Positions 7,490-15,294 are shown, counted from the first letter of the stretch. The stretch is 22,759 nucleotides of DNA from JAPKZH01 sp964537875 (GCA_964537875.1 CAZIDN010000058.1:1-22759), one strand, 5' to 3'. Program-made: numbers and translations. Notes: generated from the sequence alone by a model not told the origin.

Positions 7490-8938
7490 ATGAAAATTGT
7501 TATCCTGTCTTCAGAAGCAACACCGTTCGCCAAGACCGGCGGCCTGGCCGATGTGGCCGGAGCTCTTCCGAAATTTCTCTCCGAGCTGGGGCTCGAGGTC
7601 AAACTGGTCATGCCTTTTTATCGGGAAGTCCGGAAAAGGGGCCTGCCGTTATGCCAAATCCTTGAGGATCATCCTTTGGACTGGGGAGGCCGGAGAGAGA
7701 CATTCTCGGTCTGGCAAGGCTCCGGAGATTCCGCCTTCGCCTTTTTTATAGAAAAAGATGAATGGTATGACCGTGACTTTCTTTATGGAACGCCCGCCGG
7801 CGATTATCCCGACAACGGCGAGAGGTTCTCCTTTTATTCCAAAGCCGCGCTCGAGACGTTAAAGGCGCTGGACTTCGCACCGGACATCATCCATGCCCAT
7901 GACTGGCAATCGGCGATCGCTCTGGCCTACCTCGAATTCCTCCATCGAGGAAACCCGCTTTTTAAAAATACCCGCAGCTTGTTCACGATCCATAATCTGG
8001 CCTATCAAGGGCTTTTTGAGAAAAGCCTTCTCGCCGAAATCGGCCTTCTGGACAGCCTTTTCACCATGGACAACCTGGAGTTTTTCGGAAAAGTCAATTT
8101 TCTGAAAGCGGGCATTCTCTATGCGACGGCCGTCAACACGGTCAGCCCGCGATACAGCCGCGAAATTCAAACTCCCGAGTTCGGCCACGGGCTGGACGGG
8201 CTTCTCCGTAAAAGAAAAGATGTCCTCTTCGGTATCTTGAACGGCGTCGATTACTCCGCCTGGGACCCCGGCCAAGACCTCTTCCTGGCGGCCCGCTATA
8301 CCCCGTCTCTCCTCGACGGCAAGGCGGATTGCAAAAACGACTTGCTCGAGACCTTCGGACTTCCCCTGTCGAGAAAAGAGGCTCCCGTCATCGGGATGGT
8401 TTCCCGGCTGGCGGGCCAAAAGGGTTTGGATATACTGGTTGAGGCCCTGGGAGGCCTTTTCACGCTGGGCGCAACGCTTGTTATTCTGGGCACGGGAGAG
8501 GAAAAAATCCAGAATGCCCTGATCGCGGCCAGAAAACGCTATCCCTCCTTCTTAGGCCTGAAGATCGCCTTCGACGACCGTGTCGCCCATAAAATCATGG
8601 CCGGTTGTGATATCCTCCTCATCCCATCCCGGTATGAACCCTGCGGCCTGACCCAGATGTACAGCCTTAAATACGGGACAATTCCCCTCGTCCGCGCCAC
8701 CGGCGGCCTGGACGACAGCATCCAGGAATTTCATGCGGACCGCGGAGAAGGCAACGGTTTCAAGTTCGAAGATTATTCGGCCCGGGCTCTGCTCGACGCC
8801 GCCCGCAGGGCGATCAAGGTTTATGACAACAAGTCATCTTGGGATAGGTTGATCCAGAATGCCATGGCCTCGGATTTCTCCTGGGATCGGTCCGCCCGGG
8901 AGTACCTGACCCTCTATCAAAAAATCGCCGGCCTTTGA
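7490..8938 (+). CDS. glgA: Glycogen synthase (ADP-glucose type, GT5)
   Basis: GlgA moves glucose from ADP-glucose to the non-reducing end of an alpha-1,4-glucan in the cytoplasm. The 482-residue protein is of normal length. The donor-binding KTGGL motif is at residues 15-19 within SSEATPFAKTGGLADVAGALP. The GT-B C-terminal domain shows IGMVSRLAGQKGLDIL, and then PSRYEPCGLTQMYSLKYG and ATGGLDD, which hold the catalytic Glu region and phosphate loop. The ATG at 7490 is chosen because MKIVILSSEATPF is the family start; an upstream ATG at 7457 would precede the promoter. It is transcribed away from the Nudix cluster and faces the beta-barrel genes. The donor partner glgC lies about 5 kb away on the other strand. 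A terminator overlaps its stop. Confidence 0.95.
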   Translation: MKIVILSSEATPFAKTGGLADVAGALPKFLSELGLEVKLVMPFYREVRKRGLPLCQILEDHPLDWGGRRETFSVWQGSGDSAFAFFIEKDEWYDRDFLYGTPAGDYPDNGERFSFYSKAALETLKALDFAPDIIHAHDWQSAIALAYLEFLHRGNPLFKNTRSLFTIHNLAYQGLFEKSLLAEIGLLDSLFTMDNLEFFGKVNFLKAGILYATAVNTVSPRYSREIQTPEFGHGLDGLLRKRKDVLFGILNGVDYSAWDPGQDLFLAARYTPSLLDGKADCKNDLLETFGLPLSRKEAPVIGMVSRLAGQKGLDILVEALGGLFTLGATLVILGTGEEKIQNALIAARKRYPSFLGLKIAFDDRVAHKIMAGCDILLIPSRYEPCGLTQMYSLKYGTIPLVRATGGLDDSIQEFHADRGEGNGFKFEDYSARALLDAARRAIKVYDNKSSWDRLIQNAMASDFSWDRSAREYLTLYQKIAGL

Positions 8939-8950
8939 ACCGGCCTTTTT
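8927..8950. terminator. Bidirectional terminator between glgA and the beta-barrel genes
   Basis: GCCGG (8927-8931) pairs with CCGGC (8940-8944) across an 8-nt loop. T5 follows on the plus strand (8946-8950), and an A-run before the stem gives a T-run in the other direction. The stem contains the glgA stop codon, and the T-tract reaches the stop of the convergent gene. Confidence 0.6.
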
Positions 8951-9806
8951 AGAAACCGACCTTGAGCCCGACAGTCGTGACAAGACCTGTCAGGCTGAGC
9001 TTGGCATACCTGACGTCGGAGAAATTCGAGCCCGCCGGTTTGTCCGTGTCAAAAACGACCCGGGCATATGTTTGGCTGCCGTATCTCAAATCATAATACC
9101 AGGCGTACCCGCCACTCCCGCCATCCTCATAGGACCAAAGCTCGCCGCCGCCCTTGTCCGTCCAGTCGCCCTTGAGCTCCGAAATCGAAGCATAGCGGCC
9201 CCAAACTGTCCAGACGAGGGCCGCCTTGGACGTGATTTTCATCTCCAATCCGAGGCCGGCTTGAAAACCGACGGTCCCCTTAGTGGACTTGAAGATGTAC
9301 TCAAAATTACCTGTATAGCCCATGATCTCCATATCCATACGATGGTCCCAGTTGAGCATCGCCAGATAGTAGCCGGCTCCGGCTGTCAGGTCGAGGCTGA
9401 GTTTGGGGCTGAGGGCCAGGAGATAATGGAGATTGGCGGTGATCGGAACGACGCTGTATGTGGGCTTGAGGGTCTCTTGGACGCCGACCTGGTCGATGTT
9501 GTAAGAAACGGCGCTCTCCTTGGCGTGGCGAGAATAACCGACGCCCAGGCCAATCCCGAACTTGGACCCGAAATAATAGATGAGCTCACCCCCGATGTCC
9601 ATCCCCAAATAAGGCGCCCGAAATTCACCGGTGAGGCTGTAATCCGCCCCGAGATAATCCGTTTCGCCCTTGATGCCTTTGGCGAGATCTCCTCCGCCCG
9701 CGTAGCTCAATCCGCCGGAGATTTTGAGCCCAAACGACTGCGAGTATCCGAAAGAGGCTAGGGCTGCCAACACGACAAATAGAAAAATAGCTTTTGTTCT
9801 CCGCAA
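8949..9806 (-). CDS. Outer-membrane beta-barrel protein (paralogue 1)
   Basis: This is about 285 residues with a signal peptide (RRTKAIFLFVVLAALASFGYSQ) and then alternating amphipathic strands rich in Gly, Tyr and Phe. It ends in GLKVGF with a terminal aromatic residue, the usual signal for the beta-barrel assembly machinery. It has recognisable segments such as GIGLGVGYSRHAKES and SVVPITANLHYLL. No transport or enzyme motif is seen. I prefer the TTG at 9806, because GGAGGG (9814-9819) lies seven nt before it and the signal peptide then begins at once; an in-frame ATG at 9833 lacks any ribosome-binding site. It follows its paralogue by about 58 bp with no clear promoter between, so both are probably co-transcribed. 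Its role could be a small-molecule pore or structural barrel. Confidence 0.75.
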   Translation of the reverse strand: MRRTKAIFLFVVLAALASFGYSQSFGLKISGGLSYAGGGDLAKGIKGETDYLGADYSLTGEFRAPYLGMDIGGELIYYFGSKFGIGLGVGYSRHAKESAVSYNIDQVGVQETLKPTYSVVPITANLHYLLALSPKLSLDLTAGAGYYLAMLNWDHRMDMEIMGYTGNFEYIFKSTKGTVGFQAGLGLEMKITSKAALVWTVWGRYASISELKGDWTDKGGGELWSYEDGGSGGYAWYYDLRYGSQTYARVVFDTDKPAGSNFSDVRYAKLSLTGLVTTVGLKVGF

Positions 9807-9864
9807 TTTTCTTCCCTCCGATCCATCCGTCATGAAGCGGTTGTCCTAAGCTCTCGATGACTCC

Positions 9865-10746
9865 CTAGAATTTGATTCTAAGGCCGAGCATTATCCCGAA
9901 TCCGGTCAGGTCGACCGACCCTTGTTTGGCATTCGTGATCCCCTCCCCTTCCGGTTTTTCAGTGTAGAAATCGAATTGAGTATAAGAGCTGCCATCGAAC
10001 GTTTCGTCATAGGACCAGAAATAATAATCGCTCGCGCTCTCCTGCCAGGTATAGTCACCGCTCTCTTTATATGTGTATTTGCCTTTGAAGCCCGAAACGG
10101 AAGCAAACCGCCCAAAGACATCACAGACAATCGCCACCCTCGTTGTCATCTCGAATTCAAAGCCAATCCCGGCTTGGAAGCCGAGGCCTCCTTTCGTTGC
10201 CCAAAAAGTCGTGTCCTCCGTCCAATGCTCACTGACCTGGTCAAAAAAACTATCGCTGAGAACGTCTTTGCCGCGAAAATCCAGCATCGTCAGATAATAG
10301 CCGATCCCCGCGTGGAAGTCGAAGCTGAGCTTCGACCCGGCGGGCAGGAAATAGTGAATATTCAGGGTGATCGGGACTGCGCTGATTACGGGTTTTATGG
10401 AATATTCGGAGCCCAAAGTGAAAATGCCGGGGATGCCGACTTCGGAGGATAAGGGGTCGCTCTCTTTTGAAGCCCGAAAATACCCGACTCCCAGGCCGAG
10501 CCCGATGTTCGGGTTGAAATGGTGGATGAACTCGACGTCAAAATTCAGGCCCAAGTTCACCGGCTTGAGTTCGCCCGTGGCCTGATCGAGGTCTCTCCGA
10601 AGATCGCTCGTCCCCTTGATGGTTTTATTCAGGTCGCCTCCGGTGGCAAAGCCGAGGCCGCCGGACAATTTGATCGAGGACTCTTGAGAAAACCCTGCCG
10701 AGGCCAGGAGCCACAGGGCCGCCGTCCAAATCATCGTCCTCTTCAT
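9865..10746 (-). CDS. Outer-membrane beta-barrel protein (paralogue 2)
   Basis: This 293-residue protein has signal peptide KRTMIWTAALWLLASAGFSQ, barrel strands, and a terminal GLRIKF. It is a clear paralogue of the downstream gene: both share GG-(D/N)L-K-IKG near the start, GELKPVNLG versus GEFRAPYLG, IGLGVGYFRASKES versus IGLGVGYSRHAKES, and ISAVPITLNIHYFL versus YSVVPITANLHYLL. The loops differ most, as expected for exposed parts. The ATG at 10746 has AGGAGG four nt upstream, and a promoter is seen at 10766-10794. Extension to an earlier start would run through that promoter. Function is unknown. The gene sits between the giant palindrome and its paralogue. Confidence 0.8.
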   Translation of the reverse strand: MKRTMIWTAALWLLASAGFSQESSIKLSGGLGFATGGDLNKTIKGTSDLRRDLDQATGELKPVNLGLNFDVEFIHHFNPNIGLGLGVGYFRASKESDPLSSEVGIPGIFTLGSEYSIKPVISAVPITLNIHYFLPAGSKLSFDFHAGIGYYLTMLDFRGKDVLSDSFFDQVSEHWTEDTTFWATKGGLGFQAGIGFEFEMTTRVAIVCDVFGRFASVSGFKGKYTYKESGDYTWQESASDYYFWSYDETFDGSSYTQFDFYTEKPEGEGITNAKQGSVDLTGFGIMLGLRIKF

Positions 10747-10765
10747 GAAGCCTCCTAAAGGCCTG

Positions 10766-10794
10766 ATAGTAATGATTTTTATCCCAAAAATCAA
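10766..10794 (-). promoter_or_regulatory. Promoter of the beta-barrel pair
   Basis: TTGATT (10789-10794), a 17-nt spacer and TACTAT (10766-10771) lie on the minus strand, about 19 nt before the ATG at 10746. The spacer and -35 form a GATTTTT/AAAAATC hairpin (10774-10780 and 10786-10792). This may be an operator, or just A/T symmetry. Confidence 0.5.
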
Positions 10795-10842
10795 TAAAAG
10801 CCTGCCCCCAGTAAGCATCTTCGTTTGTGTAATTTTCTATCG

Positions 10843-11132
10843 GTGCCGGAATCGCCCCCGGCCCCTGGGGAACCAGCCCCGTCGGTTCCCCCCGTCGGAC
10901 ACTCTTGGAAGGAAACCCTTTGTAGGGTTTTCCTTCCAACGGTCGCTTCGCTCCCTGCCTTCCTTCCCAGGAGCATCTGGCGATGAATTCATGGGAGGAT
11001 GCTCCTTGGAGGGGTGGCAGGGCTGGCGGGTATTCCCGCCGCCCGTTGGAGGGGGAACCTGCAAAAGGGTCCTCCTCCAAGAGTGTCCGGGGCCCCCCTC
11101 CACTAGGGGGCCTCGGGGGCGATTCCGACACC
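10843..11132. repeat. Giant nested palindrome, repeat copy B
   Basis: A near-symmetric inverted repeat of about 290 bp is centred on ATGAATTCAT (10983-10992). The outer tips are GGTGCCGGAATCGCCCCC at the left and the inverse of GTGTCGGAATCGCCCCC at the right. The inner stem pairs CCCTGCC...GGAGCATC (10953-10977) with GATGCTCC...GGCAGGG (10998-11022). Each arm carries its own sub-hairpins: GGGGAACC/GGTTCCCC (10867-10891), TTGGAAGGAAACCC/GGGTTTTCCTTCCAA (10905-10939), GGCGGG/CCCGCC (11025-11040) and TTGGAGG.../...CCTCCAA (11046-11080). GGACACTC (10897-10904) is mirrored at 11081-11088. It shares modules with copies A and C. It fills most of the 428 bp between galT and the beta-barrel gene. ORFs through it are artefacts of symmetry. 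Confidence 0.85.
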
Positions 11133-11174
11133 TCTTTGAAATCACATATTTGGAGATGCTTCCCTGCCCTCATT

Positions 11175-12197
11175 TTATTCTCTCAGATAGCTGGCCGCCA
11201 GCTCCGGGGGGACGGGATTGATGTAAAAACCGGTCGCCCATTCGAACCCAGCCAGCCGCGTCAGAACGGGAATGATCTCCAGGTGCCAGTGAAAAAGGCT
11301 CTCGACATTGGGCCAGGTCTTTCGAGCCAACACGGGATGCGGCCCCTGGTGAAGGATGACGTTGAACGGCGGGTCGGAGAGAATATTCTTGAACTTGGCC
11401 AGCACGGCCTGCAGGTTTTCGGCCAGCGAGAGGAGTTCATCATCGCTCGCCTTCGAAAAAAACGGTGAGTGCCGGAGGGGAAGGACCCGCATTTCAAAAG
11501 GAAAACGGGAAGCGAAGGGCGCCGTAACGGCGAAGTGGGAATTGATGCGGATGAGGCGCTCTTTGGCCGTGATCTCCTGCTCGAGCGTTCGGCAGAAAAG
11601 GCATTTCTTGGTCTTCCGGAAAAACCGGTCCGAGCTCCAGACCTCCTCTTTCACCCGCTTTGGGATGATGGGCGTGGCCACGATCTGGGAATGAGGATGG
11701 CTGAGCGATGCCCCGGCTTCTTTGCCCTTGTTCTTGAAGACCTGGATGTATTGATACTGGGACTCTGTCTCGATGCTCCGGATGCGCTGCTGGTAGGTCC
11801 AGAGAACATCACGGAGATGGGCCAGCGGCAGGTCGCTCCATTCTTGGTCATGCTCAGGCGTTTCGATAATGACTTCATGGACCCCGACGCCCTCCATGGA
11901 CTCAAAAAGGCCCTGGCTGGTCCTCTGCGGAAGCGCACCCCGGGTCAGCGCCGGGAACTTGTTCGGGACGACCCGCACCCACCAGCCGGGTTCGTCCGGC
12001 CCCGACCCGTTTTTTCTGAGCGAAAACACCTCGGGCGGCGTTTTTGTTTCATTCCCCGAGCAGAAAGGGCAAAATCCGGCCTGGTTATCCTTTTTCTCGG
12101 GCTGGGCCGGCCGGAAGTCATCCGGTCTTTTGCTCCGTTCGGAAGCGATGATGACCCAGCGGCCGCTGATATGATCTTTGCGCAGTTGAGACGTCAT
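11175..12197 (-). CDS. galT: Galactose-1-phosphate uridylyltransferase
   Basis: GalT exchanges UMP between UDP-glucose and galactose-1-phosphate in the Leloir pathway. The 340-residue protein has the HIT-superfamily active site ASLSHPHSQIVATP with the nucleophilic His169 (HPH at 167-169). A CPFC pair at 43-46 and a CLFC pair at 199-202 are likely zinc ligands. The start RKDHISGRWVIIASERSKRP and the late FHWHLEIIPVLTR are typical. Some relatives act on ADP-sugars or other hexose phosphates (adenylyl- rather than uridylyl-transfer), so substrate range is open; the glgC context makes an ADP-glucose link conceivable, as inference. The ATG overlaps the receiver gene stop as ATGA, so translation is coupled. 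The gene ends near the tip of palindrome B, which may act at its 3' end. Confidence 0.88.
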   Translation of the reverse strand: MTSQLRKDHISGRWVIIASERSKRPDDFRPAQPEKKDNQAGFCPFCSGNETKTPPEVFSLRKNGSGPDEPGWWVRVVPNKFPALTRGALPQRTSQGLFESMEGVGVHEVIIETPEHDQEWSDLPLAHLRDVLWTYQQRIRSIETESQYQYIQVFKNKGKEAGASLSHPHSQIVATPIIPKRVKEEVWSSDRFFRKTKKCLFCRTLEQEITAKERLIRINSHFAVTAPFASRFPFEMRVLPLRHSPFFSKASDDELLSLAENLQAVLAKFKNILSDPPFNVILHQGPHPVLARKTWPNVESLFHWHLEIIPVLTRLAGFEWATGFYINPVPPELAASYLRE

Positions 12198-12547
12198 CGG
12201 CTCATCAGTTCCTTGATCTTGGCCTTGAGCTCATCGAGGGACGCCGATTTGACGACATAGGCGTCGGCCGCCCACGTCATGAAGTCTTCTCTGTAGCTCT
12301 GGTAGGCCGTGTTGATGATGATGGGGACGTCCTTCCGCAAACCCATGATCTCCGTGATGAGCTCGACGCCGTCCCGGCCGGGCATCCGGATGTCCGTGAT
12401 GATGAGGTCGAAATGTTCCCGGCCCAGCATCTCCAGGGCTTGTTCGGCATCGTGGGCGGTCGTCACATCATATCCTTCCCGGCTGAGCTCTTCCTTGTAG
12501 AGGAGGCAGAGGGCTTCCTCGTCCTCGACGATCAAAAGCTTCTTCAT
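12194..12547 (-). CDS. Response regulator, receiver domain only (CheY-like)
   Basis: The 117-residue protein is one receiver domain with no output domain. The acidic pocket is E8-D9, the phosphoacceptor Asp52 lies in ITDIRMPGRDG, and the switch residues Thr80 (IINTAY) and Lys100 (YVVKSAS) are in place. Such regulators work through protein contact, as phosphorelay links, or by controlling another protein, not by binding DNA themselves. It starts with ATGA overlapping the stop of the histidine kinase, which is therefore its likely partner, and its own stop overlaps the start of galT. What it controls is not visible here. Confidence 0.92.
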   Translation of the reverse strand: MKKLLIVEDEEALCLLYKEELSREGYDVTTAHDAEQALEMLGREHFDLIITDIRMPGRDGVELITEIMGLRKDVPIIINTAYQSYREDFMTWAADAYVVKSASLDELKAKIKELMSR

Positions 12548-13902
12548 CCGTTCTCCCTCCTTTCGTCACGGCTTCTAAAAAAAAGCCGAAACAGCGTCCC
12601 CTTCCCGGGTTCGCTTTCCACCTCGATTCGGCCGCCGCAAGCATCCATGACCCGTTTGACATAGAACAGCCCGACCCCCATGCTCTTTTCCTTTGTCGAA
12701 AGGAACGGCTCAAAGATTTTTTTCTTGATGGCTTCCGGAAGGCCCGGTCCTGTGTCCTGGATGCTCAAGACCACCCCGTTTTTTTCTCCCCGGCCGGCCT
12801 CGGCCCGGAGGGAAACGCGGCCTCCCCTCGGCGTCGCTTCCAGCGCGTTGTCGAGCAGATTGCGCAGGGCTTCGCCGACATAGGTGGGATCTCCCAGAAT
12901 TTCCGGAAGGCAGTTCTCAACCTCGACATCGATCTGGATTCCTTCCCGTTTCAACTGGATGTTCGTACTCTGTAGGACGGCCTGGACGACGGGCGGAAGC
13001 TCAAAAGAGATCGGCTTCCGCAAATCCATCTTCAGGAAGGGGGACAGCTTGAACAACACGTCTTCCAACCGCTTGATCTCTTTCCTGATAATGTCCAGGT
13101 TTCGCCGGGTTCGGGCTACGTCGTTCGTCGAATCGAGAAGCTGGTCGGTAAAGCCGCCGATAGCGGCCAGAGGATTCCGCAGCTGGTGCATGACGAACAT
13201 GGCCATCTCTCCCAGGGCGGCCATCCGCTCCATCTCGACCACTTTTTTTTGGAGTGTCGTCGAATACATATAATTGCCGGCCATCAGGCCGCACAGGCTG
13301 GCCAGCTTGACGTCCTTGTGTTCGATGGGCCGCCGAGTGATGGCGTTGTCCAGGATGACTTCGCCCAGGATTTCGTCCCCGGAGAAGAGCGGGACGCAGA
13401 GGAATTCATCGACATTGAGGATGTTTAGAAATGATTTGTCCACCAACGGTTCGGCCCACGCTCCCTTGACCCAAACCACTTCCCGCTTGGCGGCGGGGAG
13501 GGCGGGAATGGACAAGGGCTCGCGGTCCAGGGAATAGGCTAGGGCTTTGATTCTCTTGTTCAAGGAATCCGCCTCCCGTCTGAGCAGAGCGCGGTTATGC
13601 TCGATGATTTCGATGTAGCCGATGCCCGGCGTAGACAGCACTTCCCAAATCGAATTCGCTTCTTCGGCGGACTTGGGCCCGAGCCATAGTTCTCCCCTGA
13701 GGATTTCCCCCGAGGCCCGGAAAAGCATGGCCCGGTTGAATCCGACGCCCGAACCCGAGGTCAAGGCGGTCAGGATGACCAGGAGGTTATCCTCGATGGA
13801 GAACGGCTGGAAAAAACTCTGGGAGATGATGGACAGGAGCATCAACTCCTTGGGCTCATCTTTCTCGAAATCCGATGCGGAAAATTGAAACTCTTGGATC
13901 AA
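12544..13902 (-). CDS. Soluble GAF-type sensor histidine kinase
   Basis: The 452-residue kinase has no membrane segment, so it should sense a cytoplasmic signal. Residues about 20-215 look like a GAF sensor (LTSGSGVGFNRAMLF, then FLCVPLFSGDEILGEVILDN). The dimerisation helix follows with the phosphorylated His239 in MHQLRNPLAAIGGF; Gln replaces the usual Glu after the His. The ATP-binding domain has the N box RNLLDNALEATP (347-358), G1 IQDTGPGLP (381-389) and G2 MGVGLFYVKRVM (408-419). The TTG start at 13902 is chosen because GGAGG lies five nt upstream; it overlaps the glgC stop by 4 nt. It is the likely partner of the receiver protein just downstream. A Gln after the catalytic His may lower phosphatase activity, but this is inference from related kinases. 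Confidence 0.9.
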   Translation of the reverse strand: MIQEFQFSASDFEKDEPKELMLLSIISQSFFQPFSIEDNLLVILTALTSGSGVGFNRAMLFRASGEILRGELWLGPKSAEEANSIWEVLSTPGIGYIEIIEHNRALLRREADSLNKRIKALAYSLDREPLSIPALPAAKREVVWVKGAWAEPLVDKSFLNILNVDEFLCVPLFSGDEILGEVILDNAITRRPIEHKDVKLASLCGLMAGNYMYSTTLQKKVVEMERMAALGEMAMFVMHQLRNPLAAIGGFTDQLLDSTNDVARTRRNLDIIRKEIKRLEDVLFKLSPFLKMDLRKPISFELPPVVQAVLQSTNIQLKREGIQIDVEVENCLPEILGDPTYVGEALRNLLDNALEATPRGGRVSLRAEAGRGEKNGVVLSIQDTGPGLPEAIKKKIFEPFLSTKEKSMGVGLFYVKRVMDACGGRIEVESEPGKGTLFRLFFRSRDERRENG

Positions 13903-15083
13903 TCCAGCCTCCAGTTTTTCGGCACGATCCGGATCCCCTCGCCGTAAAGCTTGAAATGACGGCCGTCCCGCTGTTCGTCATAGCCGATGACAAAGTCATC
14001 GGGGATGATGGAATTCTTGTCAACGATGACTTTTTTCATCCTGACGTTTTTCCCGACTTGAACTCCTTCAAAAACGATGGAATCCAGGACCTCGGTCTGT
14101 CTGCCGACGTGGACGCCGGGAGACAGGATGGAATTCCGGACGCTGGCTCCGGAGATGCGGCAGCCCGGGCTGATGATGGAATTGCCTAGCGAGCTCTTAT
14201 CGATAAAGGCGGGCGGATACTGCCCTTGGTAGGTCCGGATAGGCCAGGCGGCGTCGCTGAGCTCGAACGGCGGGGCCGGCGAGAGAAAGGCCATGTTGGA
14301 TTTCCAGTAGGCGTCGATCGTCCCGATATCTTCCCAATATCCCTTGAAAAGATAGGCAAAGACCTTGTCTCCGGAGATCAGGCTCGGCAGGACGTCCTTG
14401 CCGAAATCATGGCTGCTTTTGGCGTTCTTCGCATCCTGCATCAGGGCCCGGATCAAGTTCGGCGTTTTAAAGAGATAGATGCCCATGGAGACCAGGGCAT
14501 GGTCCTGGTCGGCGGGCAGGACGGGAGGATTTTTCGGCTTTTCGACGAATTCCGTGATCCGCCGCTCTTCGTCCACCCGGACGATGCCGAAACGCCTTCC
14601 CTCCTGGCGGGGCACCGGTTTTGTCAGGACCACGGCATCGGCGTCTTTTTCAAGATAAAACCTGATCATCCGTCCGTAATCGGCTTTGTAGACATGGTCG
14701 CCCGAAAGGACGAGAACGGCTTCCGGGTTTTCCTGCTGGATAGAATAGATGTTCTGAAAAACGGCATCGGCCGTGCCTTCGTACCAGCGCTCCCCGACCC
14801 GTCCCTGGGCCGGTAGGGAGATGATCGAACCCCGGCTTTCCGGATGGAAAATGTTCCAGCCAAAAAGGATATGACGTTCAAGCGAAAGGGATTTGTACTG
14901 GGTGAGAAGAGCGATCTTTCTGAGGCCGGAGTTCAGGCAATTAGAAAGGCTGAAATCGATGATTCTGTAGGCGCCGAGAAAAGGGACAGAAGGCTTGGCC
15001 CTGTCCTTGGTCAGGGGATACAGCCGCTCGCCTTTGCCCCCGGAAAGAATCATGACCATTATTTTTTCAAATATGTGTTCCAT
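13899..15083 (-). CDS. glgC: Glucose-1-phosphate adenylyltransferase (ADP-glucose pyrophosphorylase)
   Basis: GlgC makes ADP-glucose from glucose-1-phosphate and ATP, the committed step of bacterial glycogen synthesis. The 394-residue product has the nucleotidyltransferase signature ILSGGKGERLYPLTKDRAKPSVPF (residues 12-35) and VLSGDHVYKADY for metal and sugar binding. FVEKPKNP, GYWEDIGTIDAYW and a C-terminal left-handed beta-helix (SIISPGCRISGASVRNSILSPG) are also present. The start at 15083 gives MEHIFEKIMVMILSGG; other ATGs eight and ten codons later are possible, and none has a strong ribosome-binding site, which fits coupling to the preceding short frame. The gene ends in a 4-nt overlap with the histidine kinase. 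Feedback by glycolytic intermediates is expected for the family but cannot be read here. Confidence 0.95.
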   Translation of the reverse strand: MEHIFEKIMVMILSGGKGERLYPLTKDRAKPSVPFLGAYRIIDFSLSNCLNSGLRKIALLTQYKSLSLERHILFGWNIFHPESRGSIISLPAQGRVGERWYEGTADAVFQNIYSIQQENPEAVLVLSGDHVYKADYGRMIRFYLEKDADAVVLTKPVPRQEGRRFGIVRVDEERRITEFVEKPKNPPVLPADQDHALVSMGIYLFKTPNLIRALMQDAKNAKSSHDFGKDVLPSLISGDKVFAYLFKGYWEDIGTIDAYWKSNMAFLSPAPPFELSDAAWPIRTYQGQYPPAFIDKSSLGNSIISPGCRISGASVRNSILSPGVHVGRQTEVLDSIVFEGVQVGKNVRMKKVIVDKNSIIPDDFVIGYDEQRDGRHFKLYGEGIRIVPKNWRLD

Positions 15084-15294
15084 CGGATATGACCAACTCC
15101 TCAAAAAGGCCGTCTTCTTGCTCCCAGGATTCGAGCAGACGCGCTTCTTCCTCGGTCGGGTGTGTCCCCTTCTGAAGCCAAGATAAGACGGCGGCAGACT
15201 CATCCAGCCAATCCATCCCGCGCGGCCGGTTGCCACGGGAGACCACGTGGGGACTATGACTGCGGAGAACGAGTGAAAAATATTTCAAGATCAC
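15067..15294 (-). CDS. Candidate 75-residue acidic protein between GH57 and glgC
   Basis: From a GTG whose last two bases are also the start of the GH57 stop (GTGA overlap), this frame runs 75 codons and ends 17 nt inside glgC. Its C-terminal half is clearly protein-like: MDWLDESAAVLSWLQKG, then HPTEEEARLLESWEQEDG, acidic and helical. The pattern loosely recalls the short N-terminal helix pair of FecR-type regulators, but this is weak. An internal ATG at 15216 is the alternative start and gives 49 residues. It would fill the only non-overlapping gap in a run of overlapping genes. Without homologues it stays a candidate; if it is not translated, the region is a 207-bp spacer with a CCACG/CGTGG hairpin. 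Confidence 0.4.
   Translation of the reverse strand: MILKYFSLVLRSHSPHVVSRGNRPRGMDWLDESAAVLSWLQKGTHPTEEEARLLESWEQEDGLFEELVISDGTHI

Noticed and set aside
10843..11132. CRISPR array or tandem repeat
   Set aside because: The repeated units are inverted and unevenly spaced, without regular spacers.
10625..11173. 182-codon minus-strand ORF and others across palindrome B
   Set aside because: They arise because GC-rich symmetric DNA lacks stop codons; they also overlap a signal peptide and a promoter in the wrong frame.
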